NCBI GenBank assembly: GCA_021229015.1
Contig: CM037778.1
Span: forward strand, 88,236,145-88,300,144
Source: Solen grandis
Taxonomy: Eukaryota > Mollusca > Bivalvia > Adapedonta > Solenidae
Direction of reading: 5' to 3'
DNA length: 64,000 nt
A program made the position numbers and the translations under genes. The notes below the pieces were generated by a model. It was not told the origin of the DNA, made no database searches, and was given only the letters and a program-made list of their open reading frames with translations. Positions 27,794 through 38,160 of this stretch are shown here, piece after piece; position 1 is the stretch's first letter; every line of letters begins with the position of its first letter.

Positions 27794-30700
27794 TATTTAT
27801 TTATGTATTATACAAGCAATTGATTTGAAATAAAATAAATACTAGAAATCGGATAGAGGAGCGGCAGGGACCATAATTCTACCTGGCCCATATGAATATA
27901 TATATATATATATATATTAACGATCAAAGTACCTACCAAAGTATTATTCAAGCAGACCAAATATGCTTAAATTTTTGGAACTTCTGAGCACTGAAAACAA
28001 AGAATTATTAATTAAATTGTCAATTTATGGTAAAAAAACGATTTCAAATTAGAGAAAATACACTTAATTTTTCAGTATAATACTTCACTATCTCACCACC
28101 AAAAAGGTATTTTTGGACCAGGTAGAGTTATGGCTCTAAGTCACTGTAACGCTTTCTAGTATTCTTTTTATTTCAAATCAATTGCTTGTATAATATACGA
28201 GAAAATAAATAAATAGATAAAACAAATTAAATATATATATAAATAAAATAAAATAAATACATGTTTAAATTTATTTATTTTACGTCGATTAGGAAACAAG
28301 TTCTTACAAATTATATTAATCCCTCTCGACGGTTCCTGGGTTGGACCAGTACTTTGCGCTTGGGAAAGGCATGAATAATTCTTGCCTCCAACGAATTCAA
28401 ACCCACAACCTTCGGATCAGTATTCGGATACGTTACCACTGGACCACGGTGCCCTCATAAATAAATATCTCGATTAATTTCACGGAGAAGGTGAAAAATC
28501 GATATTTAAAGCGTATGCGTTTATATGCGAGGAATATTTTGACCCTAGTACGTAACATTACTACTACTATTTCTACTACTACTACTACTACTACTTCTAC
28601 TACTTCTACTAGTACATATACAACAACAATGTTACTAAATAAATAAATTTCTCGCTAGCTTACAGGGAGAAGTTGAAAAATCGACACGTTACGCGTGTGA
28701 GTGTATATGCGAGGACTATTTTGCGTTTTCCCATAGTCTGTTGAACTAATCGTGGAGAGATAGAGAGATTACGGAGATAACAGAATTAAATTATTAGTAT
28801 AATTTCATTAACTAATTTAACAAAACTTGGTCTGTTAAAAAACAAAAAATTGCTTACGTGTTTCTTTACGATTAATTTATCCTCGTAAAGTGACTCGGTA
28901 ATTATGGAATTGATAGTTGCATGACCTCGGAAATTATGGTATCAATTGATGGCGTCATAGCATGGTTATGCTGCTGCAGGCACCGCACGTGAGTCGGATA
29001 TTTTGGTATCGATTGATGACGTCATAGCCTGCTTTCTGTTATCCAAGCCTATTCAGTTTATCCAGCTCAATTTCTGCCCAACACCACTTACATTACTACC
29101 CCAAAGGTTAAATGAAACAATATTTTGTATTAAAATATTAAAATACAAAATAATATATCGAAACTTACCATAGCAGAAAGTAATAAAATCAAATGCAACT
29201 AGTATATACATGTTTCATGCGTGTGTTGTATGCTATGAATATTATGTTATATACTATACATGCATGCTGTGTAGTACCGGTGTGGGACGGACCGGGACGT
29301 ACATTGCTCTAGACATACTGACACAACAGGGGAAGGCAGAGGGGGAGGTGGACATCTTCAGATGTGTCATGAACCTAAGAGGTCAAAGGGTCAACATGGT
29401 GCAGACCTGGGTATAAATCTGAACTGTTTATATGTTAAATATAAAACAAATAGATTTATATGCCAAAGTTTCATAAATAATGGTAAATTTCCATGAAAAT
29501 AGTTCAAATCAATGTTGTAACACGGAAAATATTGTCGTATATGTTTATGTAACAAAATTAGATTTGTAAAAATGAATAATGATTTTTAGCCTCACCCGAT
29601 GTTTCATCATTATATACCGTCTAATTATATAAGCACAGTTGTCCTTATCGTATGTGTTATGTAATTTAATAAGTTGCCAATATATAGGTCATTAAGTATG
29701 TTCAATCTAAAGTTAGGCAGAGATTCATTGGCCCCTCACTCAAATTAAAGCCGACAAGATAAAGAAAGAAAGTTTATTTCATAAGTCAATAGGCCTATTT
29801 TTCTAACATATTTTCTAACTTATTAAATGCGGTATATTAAAGAAGAAAAACATCAGCCATGACCAACAAAAAAAAAAAGATTAGATTTAATCAAAATGAA
29901 TTGAAAAGTAGAAATATTTTAACCTTAAACATAACTTCTTTTTGAAACAAATATACAGAAAGATATGATAGATAGTTTTAGGGAGAATGCGTGATAGGAA
30001 AACATATGTTAATAGATCAAGAATTTTTTTGGTTTTTTTTTTAGAAAACGAGATAGAGAGAGAGAGAAAGAGAGAGAGAAAGCATATTATTTAATTCCCA
30101 GCATAGTAAATGATAACTTATTCATATGTATATGTGCAGGTGAGTGTGTGTACGTATATGAAAATGTTTGTGTGTATGTATATGTATGTGTTAATGTATT
30201 GTTTTTTATGTCTGGAAATAAATAAAAGAAAAAAAAAAAAAAAAAAAAGTCAATAGGCCTTAGGCCCAGTAGACATATATCATATACATCATACATAAAC
30301 AGTTCAAAAGCAAAAAAAAATGATAATGAGGATGCCAGTGTTTATGTAATATTATGAGACCTATAATAAATCGGACATTATTATGATACAATTTTGCGGA
30401 GAAAACGCTGATTTTGTATTGTAAGCATGTAGACCTTAAATGTAATTCACATCCACACTCACATTTACATTAAACTTATACACACATCATATACAATACC
30501 AAATGCATTTTTATATACAATACCAAATTATGGAAATTCTTATCTAGAAAGCTCTCTATATATAAACACTCAATTTCTTTGTGGTATTTTTTTTTATTCA
30601 AATAATTTAACTAATTTGTGCATGTTCGGGCGAAACCAATAAAATCGTGGTATAAATTGTTTGCGCAATATATAAATTATAGACTTTATTGCAGTTTCAT

Positions 30701-30970
30701 ACAACTTTAGCGAATGCAGTAGTTTGCAGAAGAAAATGTAATAGAATCAATAGTAATGAAGATGATAAAGATTGTAATCACCATATACGAATATCGTTTT
30801 GTAAATATATTGTTTACATAAAACATAATGTTTTTTTCCAGGACCAATACAGGTACCTACATTACGCTGTATTGCATTCATTGACCTTCGACCCGGAAGC
30901 AATTCCAGCAGAACATTTCCAAACCCATATGCAACTGATGACAGATCTGACATTGGCAGAAAAATTCCGT
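22026..30970 (+). CDS. PTP D1 catalytic domain of receptor copy 1 (eight exons, intact)
   Basis: Exons 22026-22113, 22288-22355, 22563-22599, 22911-23017, 23543-23668, 27454-27608, 29275-29410 and 30842-30970 total 846 bases, 282 residues, the usual size of a classical protein tyrosine phosphatase domain. Motifs in order: RNRYKDVYPYDD (phosphotyrosine loop), GDYINASYI, IFWLMVWQQ, KCEQYWPD, HFTAWPDKSVP (WPD loop with the general acid Asp), GGPIIVHCSTGVGRTGTYIA (catalytic Cys and Arg), and MVQTWDQYRYLH (Q loop). All catalytic residues are present and there is no frameshift or stop. Unusual details are AYIACLGP where most family members have AYIATQGP, and KS in the WPD loop instead of HG. The catalytic signature is split by an intron of 1.7 kb between the second and third base of the serine codon after Cys. 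Confidence 0.9.
23669..24033 (+). other. Start of a 3.8 kb intron in D1
   Basis: Nothing recognisable before the minisatellite. The intron (23669-27453) separates the YWPD exon from the WPD-loop exon, and the encoded protein is continuous across it. Confidence 0.6.
24034..24785. repeat. 47-bp minisatellite, about 16 units
   Basis: A tandem array of a 47-base AT-rich unit containing ATACATGTACTTGAAAAGTA and TGACAGACTTAAACTG, with small substitutions and a few 46-base or variant units. It lies within a phosphatase intron and is non-coding in all frames as far as can be seen. The unit contains the palindrome TACATGTA. Confidence 0.9.
24786..26364 (+). other. Intron sequence without recognised genes
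   Basis: Remainder of the D1 intron. At 25985-26085 there is a poly-A-rich segment with GGTCGGTGGG and GGGAGAGGG words resembling the dispersed repeat at 59331-59537. Short minus-strand open frames at 25691-25873 and 25880-26086 lack family features. Confidence 0.5.
26365..26590 (+). mobile_element. tRNA-derived SINE (+)
   Basis: The head looks like a tRNA: a pol III A box in TAGCGTAGTGGTAATACG and a B box in GGGGTTCGATT. It is followed by a SINE body and an AT-rich tail (ATTTGTATCATAATCGATTT) that resembles the tail of the reverse-oriented element at 28258-28452. It lies inside the D1 intron. A truncated head of similar type is at about 23080-23120. Confidence 0.7.
27625..28615. mobile_element. 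Foldback-type inverted repeat element
   Basis: The left arm (about 27625-27890) is matched in reverse complement by the right arm (about 28110-28615). Shared landmarks are a trinucleotide run, GTTACGTACTAGG, ACCTTCTCTGTGAAAT, ATTATACAAGCAATTGATTT and, innermost, CCATAATTCTACCTGG. The right arm is longer because a SINE interrupts it. A third, partial direct copy of the right arm follows at 28633-28730. The transcript of this intron could form a very long hairpin. Confidence 0.75.
28258..28452 (-). mobile_element. tRNA-derived SINE (-)
   Basis: Read on the minus strand, the element begins near 28452 with a tRNA-like head: A box in GTGGTCCAGTGGTAACG and B box in GGTTGTGGGTTTGAATTC. It ends in a tail close to that of the SINE at 26365. 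It is nested in the right arm of the foldback element, so it inserted later. Confidence 0.7.
29783..30260 (+). mobile_element. Poly(A)-tailed LINE-type fragment with 14-bp target duplication
   Basis: The 14-base word AAGTCAATAGGCCT occurs at 29783-29796 and again at 30247-30260. Between them is about 450 bases ending in AATAAATAAAAG and a run of A (30230-30246). This is the hallmark of target-primed retrotransposition. No protein can be read from the insert, so it is a 3' fragment or a short non-autonomous element. Confidence 0.75.
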
Positions 30971-31069
30971 GTAGGTTTTATTTATCATTGATGAATTCTC
31001 ACTAGAAAACATTTATTTATAAATTCAATTATTTTATCGATAATGACATTTGCGTTTATCTTCCCCCAG

Positions 31070-32982
31070 ATGTTTCAGTCCATTCCAGCTGACCTTTCTG
31101 AAGACGATCTTGATGCAATACGACAAAATGAACGGCAAATCACCAGAAATCGCATGAATGCTGATATCGAAGGTAAAATATCTTGCATGACATAACATTC
31201 CTAATACTAATTTTTACAATTAAAACCAGTTTTATAAAGAACTTATTTTCATTGGTTTTCGTATCATTAGTCAGAAAAAATTAATTCAGAAACTTACATC
31301 GCTGATTAAGAAACACGCATGGACAATACAAGAGATAAAATAAGGCAATTACAATTCAAGATGAATGATAGCAAATAATTTTATCATCGAGTACTATTTA
31401 ATAATCCTGTTAAAGGTAATTATCTGTCATATTACTTAATAATTTTACAGATATTAAAATTAGGTGTGTTTCATAAATTGAGTACAGCTATTTTGTCTGT
31501 TTAACGTCAGGTGATTCCAACCGACCTAGATTGTATCTCGGAATGAAGTACTCAGACAATGACTACATCAATGCTGTTTATCTAAATGTATGTAATTGCT
31601 TATATATAAATGGTATGATGTACATTATTGGTGTTTTTTCCTACAAGAAACACAATTTGAAAGAACAAGAAACCATTATGTGTTTGCAATTGAACAGCTA
31701 AAATTATAGTTTTCAACTCGTACCAGTAAATGATTCTATCTTTTTGCAGATTATACGACCTTTTCCCTAGTTCATGGTTTTTTTAATTTATCTTGATATA
31801 CGTACGTGCATTTGTTATTATTTACCAATTAATGTAATGTTATGCATAATTATGGAACGCATCGATTCATCGATACATAATCTTTCAGCAATTCTAATTC
31901 TGTTTGAGCCACAATTAAAGAAAAAAGAAGAAAGTGTTTCTCCCTAAAGGGTTTTTTAAGCACCGAAATTGTTGCTCTTTTACTAATCTTTGCAATATTA
32001 TTCTCGACTGGTTAACATTATTATGTTTGCATTAATCTTTTTTAGTATGATTCACATACGTATATTTTATTTCAGACGTAATTAATCCGGAAAATCATAT
32101 TTGCTTGCGAGTTAAAATTGTATTTTGACTTGTCTAAACCTTATATTTCATGAACATCGCGTTAATCTTGACCCAACTGCATGCATATACATATATCATA
32201 TACCTCCATTTTTTCTATTAGAGTTACAAACAGAAGAAACGCTACATAATAACACAAACGCCGATGACTGAGACGGTGATACATTTTCTGACATTGCTTG
32301 TCCAGGAAAAATGTTCATGTATTGTTTCTCTGGATGACCCAGATCTGCAGGATAAGGTACTTTGGTTCTAATTGTCAGTCAACATGGTGTGATAAAGCGT
32401 GGCAAATGCATCATGATTAAATATTCAATATTTGCAGGTATATATCAGCAACCTCTTGTTTGTTTATTTTATCCTCTATGTCAAAAAATGAACCGAACAA
32501 ACGAATCATTTAGATATGAAACAATAATGCGACTTAAGATAAGGAATATCTTATATATTCAATTGCATCTCAATAGTTATGTTATTTTTAAGTGTTTGTA
32601 TTACTTAAATAAATAAGGTCCCAGGTTACACTGAAAATGAACTGCTATCCATTATTATTTATTCAGTCTAAAAAGCAAAAATATTTATCGTGTTTCTATG
32701 TAAACAGTTGACAAATATTTACCTATTTTAGTACAAAATGAGTACTCTGACGCCTTCAGATTTTTATTTTAAGCGAAATACAAGCACATGATTTTTCTAA
32801 TCCAAAGACACACTTTTATTTTGACTGAGCAAATGATTTATGTTTGTTTTTAGTCCGTCGGAATTTACATTCCGGCTGAAAATCAGCGGCTAGCAGAAGG
32901 GAAGTTCGTCATATCATGTAGTCGTTTGGAGACGACAAAGAACTACATCCTCCGGAATGTGATCATATCGGCCCGAAATGTC
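31070..32982 (+). CDS. Linker and N-terminal part of PTP D2, copy 1 (truncated)
   Basis: Exons 31070-31172, 31511-31587, 32222-32356 and 32854-32982 give 148 in-frame residues. They cover the D1-D2 linker (ADLSEDDLDAIRQNERQI), then D2 landmarks NDYINAVYLN, KKRYIITQTPMTETVIHFL and CIVSLDD. D2 domains of receptor phosphatases are usually inactive regulatory modules. The remaining D2 exons, including the pseudo-active site and C-terminus, are absent: duplication block A begins at about 33147, one intron later. The donor GTAAGA at 32983 has no partner exon in the window. Confidence 0.85.
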
Positions 32983-33146
32983 GTAAGATTAAATTGTCAA
33001 ATGTTTAAATATGTTGCCCTTTCGCGTATTTTGCACAAAAACATAATAATTTTGACTTTCGTTTGTTCATCAATGTTTATAAAAGCGAGAAGGGTAATTA
33101 GATACATGTACATAAATTCTATTTGTCACATATATCTTCATCAAAC
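32983..33146 (+). other. Duplication breakpoint region after truncated D2
   Basis: Short intronic stretch between the last recognisable D2 exon and the start of the second block A copy. The truncation of the receptor maps to this interval. Confidence 0.6.
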
Positions 33147-36100
33147 TACAGGAACTCCAATACCTTGTTAAATTTGTTTCTTTAACCATAATTTGTATTA
33201 TTCCCATTGTAAGTTTGGTGCAAGCAAAAACATTTTTAACATATAACAATAGTTTCTTCCTTTTTTACCATATGCTCAGAAAATATTATACATTTTTTAA
33301 ACTGCAGCTCTTTTTTATTTTCGGAATTTGTAAATTAACTACATGTGCATTCTGAAAATGAGAGTTATATAACGGTAATAGCATAACTTACACAATAACA
33401 TGTACATGATAACATAAAATTTTCTGATACGGAAATTGCCGGGACATAACGTTTTAAGTTCTGATCCTCCGTCAGTCTGGCCTTGAATGACGTTATAGAA
33501 AACATTATATTTGTAAACATGGAACATTCACCCAACTAAAGATAACAACGGTGATTATATTGACACTATTTGATGCTTTTATTTGAGTGATGTTGATGAC
33601 AATTATTTATTAACATCATTATTACAACAAGAAAGAATGTTCGAACACCTGGTACAGTGAATAAAGTAAGCCTAAGATAGGCACAAAAGTAAGACGTGTA
33701 CCTAAAATGCTAAACTTTTACGTAATATAATGGAATACATTCCTCCATATTTTTGTTATAAGTAATTAGTGCATTTTTTTTTCTTCAATTCGAAAATGTC
33801 GATATTTTTAACAATATGATACGATTAGGAAAACACTCAGACAAATCGAATTATTTAGAATTCGTTCGAAACTGTAGCCTTTTACGACGTTCTTTGTCTT
33901 ATGTCAACAAGAAATGTATACAAAAACGCTTTTTGAACTGAGAAAAATTGATGTAATGCTAAGTTAAAACTAGATATCGTCATGGCTTGCTCTTTATCAA
34001 AGATGATTTATCAACTATGACATCGTTTTCAAGTATATTCCATATTCAGCTATGAATTCAAATTTTCCTTAAACCATTGTATTTATTGTTATGATGATTT
34101 TGATGTGCAAAATATAGTATGCCTACATGTAAATAAATGTTTATGGCCAAAACGCCGCATCTGTATTTTACTTTTAATATCCCCTGTGTTCCCAGGGTAT
34201 TATTATACACCATCACTACATTGCGAAATAATTATTTGTACGACTTTGTCCTCTAAAACTCCAAAGTAAAACCGTTTATCCAATTGCTAAAAGATGTAAG
34301 CATATTTCAAAAGCTGTTGTGCATTTCTTCTAATATCTATGAGGAATGCTAAGAGCAATGTGTTCTGATTACATTTGTATTATATTCAGTTCTCATTTTT
34401 ATGCCATATTCGTGACTAAGAAATATATATGCATATAAATTATAAAACAGCGAGGCGTTGCGAGAAGAGAGTAGCATCGCAAATGTCAGACACAAAATGT
34501 AAAAGCGGTTTTGTAGTCACGAAACACCATCTTTCATATTCTTGATTTATGTAACGAAAAAGTATCTAAAACGTTTAGAACATTCCGTTTTCAAAGGTCG
34601 GTCACGTCGCACTGATCATTGTCAAATAATTGTCATTGTCAATGACTGACCTAATTTACACAAAATTACTCTGGTTTTGATTGTAATATAGAATGTGAGC
34701 AGTTGACTTACCCATTGGAAATAAGGGATTAAAGTTTTAACAGCTGAAAACTTGAAAGGAACGTTGCTGACATGTTTTCTTATAGGACATGATAATTACT
34801 GGCAGTCGGGTAACTGTTAGCATATCTAACACAAGAAAATGCTGAAAATATTCATGACAGTAAGCCTATGATTCCCATGCAGATAATGTCTATCTAATAC
34901 TTTTCTTGCACACCTAATCAGTTACAATCGCTTTACCACCAGATCGGTCACACACGCATATATCTAGTGAATCGTCCAAATCTCTACCAGCCAAATGCTC
35001 CAAATGAGAACAGGCCCCTTTCCCAGTCTATATCTGCTCCAAGAATTAAACATTAATTGGCATTACTCCTGCTAACAACCGCATCATGAAAAGACAGCTA
35101 AAACACCGTTAAGTATAAATGGCTTAGATTGGCGTCTTGACTACCCTGACTTTCAAGACTTATTAATAAGTACGAAGCATTTGATTTCCCGAAACCTAGA
35201 CACACGAGGTAATCGGGAAGAATTGGAATATTTGTTCGCTAAAACCTTTCTAAATACATAAGCATAATCAAGATTACATCTTGGTTCAGTTTAATTACAT
35301 TCAGAAAACTTACGCTTCCTTTATGAAAATTACCTTATCCAAATTGAAAACGAAATTTCTTACACATGTATAAAGTACGTTTTCCTATATTGTGATACAA
35401 ACGCACTAACATGTCAGCTACTTAATATTTCTTTCGATCCCTTAGCTACTTTACATATCTTCCGACCCTTCACAATAGCGTATTTGATATCGACGATACT
35501 TAGAAAATGTCTTTTGAAAAGTTAAAACTACTGAACACTTATCTTCTCCTTTAAAATTTGTTTCTGTGACAAAATTCAATTCAAGTACAGATGGGCTAAG
35601 ACAGTAAGACTTATATTCATATGCAGATATAACAACTGGTTTATTTTTATCGAATAGGTAGAATGCATAATAGTGAAAAAAAATCGACAGAAATGCAATT
35701 TTTGCTACTGAGTATTTTAATAATATCATTTTTTTATTCAACCATTTAATACCAGGGGACGGGGCGATTGAAATTCAAACATTCAAATTTTCTTTTTTAC
35801 GTAAAGCTATTTAACTGTGTAAAGGATAGCGGTTATGGCTCGCGGGAGTTATCATTCCTATCTGTAAATACAAGGGTCAGATGTTTGCGCTATTTATCCT
35901 AAAAGAAATATTAAGTCAAAAAAATATGTTGTGAGCATTTGCATTTTGTCTCACGTGTTCGACCTCAAACTCGTAGGACACTGTATTGAAATTACACAGC
36001 ATTACCATTCCTTATATACATGTAGCAACCGGTTTTTATCATGAACAGAATACATTGTTCAACAAGTAACTTTTTTTTTTTTACAATTACACTTTCTTCA

Positions 36101-37202
36101 CATTACCTATATACTTAACTCCCTAATTATTAGACCATACAATTTTACTAATATTATTAAAAGGCTTAGACGTTTTTGGCCATGCAAATATTGACATGTG
36201 AGAAATAATCCATATTGATTTTAAGAGAAAAATAAGAATACTCGAATATCAATTATTTTACCTTTCCTGTAAGGTCAGCTAGATAGAATCCCTATTTTCA
36301 TATTTCCATTAAAACTATAACTCGAATGAACAGTCTATGGAATTACATACTTTCGGGACAAAGACATATACTTTTCTCATATACTTTACAAGATCTAACA
36401 AAATGTGTATGCTTATTTTGGCGTCCATATACTGTCCGAATATCAGTTAATAATTACCAGTATAAATGTTTTAAAAGCATGTGTATAGTTGAGTGGGATT
36501 CTGTGAATATCATATGTTTTTTTAAGAGTCTTTAAGTTTTGAGTTGTTTTGAAAAGGTGTCAGTAATAATGTATTTGTTTGATATATATTTTGTATATAT
36601 AGTTGCATTTGAGAGATGGAGTTTGTCCCTGTTTTCATAGTAGGCAACAATATTGTCCAGCATGCATGTATATATCAGTGTCTCTTTATCATCACAGCAA
36701 TATCGCATTTCATATTTCACATATGTTTTCAATGGTTCGACACTGTCATAAAAATGAATTGACCAAGACTTACCCTCTCTGAATTTCGCTAAAGATAAAA
36801 TAGCTTTCTGTTGTTTCTCTGTAGAGACGTGTGTATGCTACGTATCAGTCTGGTTGGCGGTACCTTTCTATTGTTCTCAAACAAGATTATTGATTCCGTA
36901 TTGATTTCATTCGATTGTCCACGTGAAGTCTTACTTTGATAGGTTTATTACAAACTGTGTAATCTATTTACTTGGTTCCGTTGTATACAAGGCTCTTTTC
37001 TTATGACAGGGTCATTTTGATTTCCGATGTGAAGAAGACCCTTTGCATGAGGAGTATTCCTCAACCTGATATTAGGTGGACGTCACTTTATTATTGTTAT
37101 ACTGTCCCTGCAATGATAAACTCCAGCACAACAAACAATGTGTATTTAAGATATAAATACTTGCTGATACCACTACCAATATCATAGTACTAGATAATTA
37201 TA
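33147..37202. repeat. Duplication block A, second copy
   Basis: This block matches 1204-5806 in order and orientation from AGGAACTCCA near 33150 to the shared words TAGTACTAGATAATTATACA near 37185-37205. Differences are point changes and a few deletions (about 300 bases missing at 34265). No conserved protein was found, although one short exon-like stretch recurs (see findings). Confidence 0.8.
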
Positions 37203-38160
37203 CAATAACTTATCAGTAAGCACTATTGCTAATAACTGAGGATGCTTTTGGTGGTACTTATAATGATGATGATGATAATGATGATGATGATGGACACAAC
37301 TAATCATGACAATTTTCCTTTTTTATAACGATCAAAGAGTAGTGTTAATAATATCTAAGCAGTGAGCATCATATGACAATTAAACTAAGTTTGTATAAGG
37401 CTATAACGTTTTTACTTATGGATTGAGTTGCAAATAATTATGATGATTTATGAAAAACCTTCGGGACAATCCTAGTGTTGTTCATTCACTGATGGGGCAA
37501 AAAAATTTGCAATTCAATACTTATACTTACACTCTACTTTTATAACCAAGGGCGACAAATTGTAAATTATAATTGCTCATCGATGAATAATTTACATAGG
37601 GACTGTCTTAAAAATGTGGTGACCACCGTCCCAGTGTAGTACATACTCCGATGAACAATCATAATTTTACTTTATTTATGAAGGGGAAGAAAAGAATTTA
37701 AGGGCAGTTTATCTTTTTTTGATATATTAAAAAATACCTCCGTCGAAGCGACTGATTAGACAACTAACTGGCACGTGTAATGGTTTAAAGTAAAGGTTTA
37801 TTTCAAATATTTGCTTACATACTTATTATTATTCTTTATTTTCAAACAGATATAAAAAAAAAAAAAAAATACGACAGAGCGCTGACCGTTTTCAATTTTT
37901 GGCAAGAAACCAATTTCATATAGTGTTGATTAATTCAGTTATCGACTGGTTTTTGTAAGTAACAAACCAAACCTTTCATCCAATAAAAGTTTGGGATAGG
38001 TCACATGATATGCTAATGTAGTAAGCGGTTAATGGTTACATTTAAGGATGAAAATAACACAGTTTAAGAATACATTTGAAATGTAAACTGAATCTGCCCC
38101 AACAGCAGATACCATTTCAGTCACAAAGAATGAACATCATATGACGATTTATTAAAAAAA
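37203..38160. repeat. Diverged block B upstream of receptor copy 2
   Basis: From about 37795 onward this region follows the order of words in 7697-8074 (TTTATTTCAAATATTT, CATCCAATRAAA, GGTCACRTGATA) but with many changes. It is thus an older relative of block B. A TGA/TAA trinucleotide microsatellite lies at about 37267-37293. Confidence 0.6.

Larger units (their letters stand above)
27609..29274 (+). other. Intron splitting the catalytic loop, filled with repeats
   Basis: This intron separates the exon ending VHC-AG from the exon starting T-ACC-GGT. It contains the foldback element (27625-28615), a SINE (28258-28452), TAG/AGA and ACT trinucleotide runs and AT microsatellites (about 27760-27789 and 27895-27917). 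At 28934-28962 and 29002-29030 a 28-base word including GGTATC and GTCATAGC is repeated, the second copy containing the palindrome TGACGTCA. Confidence 0.7.
8075..32982 (+). pseudogene. Receptor-type tyrosine phosphatase with MEGF-like ectodomain, copy 1 (disrupted)
   Basis: Seventeen exons with consistent phases can be joined: 8075-8129, 9184-10666, 10841-10932 plus 19304-19323 (one exon split by a transposon), 20237-20325, 20873-21126, 22026-22113, 22288-22355, 22563-22599, 22911-23017, 23543-23668, 27454-27608, 29275-29410, 30842-30970, 31070-31172, 31511-31587, 32222-32356 and 32854-32982. They encode a signal peptide, a multi-EGF ectodomain, a single membrane helix, a juxtamembrane region, PTP D1 (about 282 residues) and a partial D2. 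Such receptors sit in the plasma membrane and remove phosphate from tyrosines on cytoplasmic proteins; the EGF repeats resemble MEGF10/Draper/SREC types, whose ligands are often cell-surface debris, but the ligand here is unknown. Breaks: TGA at 9774-9776, one-base insertion near 9953, Harbinger insertion in the helix exon, and loss of the D2 remainder. All phosphatase exons are open, so loss is recent, or a functional allele exists, or the breaks are assembly artefacts. Confidence 0.8.

Noticed and set aside
33152..33185. A further D2 exon starting GAACTCCAATACC after an AG
   Set aside because: The same words occur in block A copy 1 at about 1207, where no phosphatase is present, and the encoded residues do not match the next D2 motif.
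36972..37187. Paired open frames 5574-5789 and 36972-37187 as a conserved small protein
   Set aside because: They are similar only because they lie in duplicated block A; nothing indicates a conserved start, family or preferential protein-level conservation.
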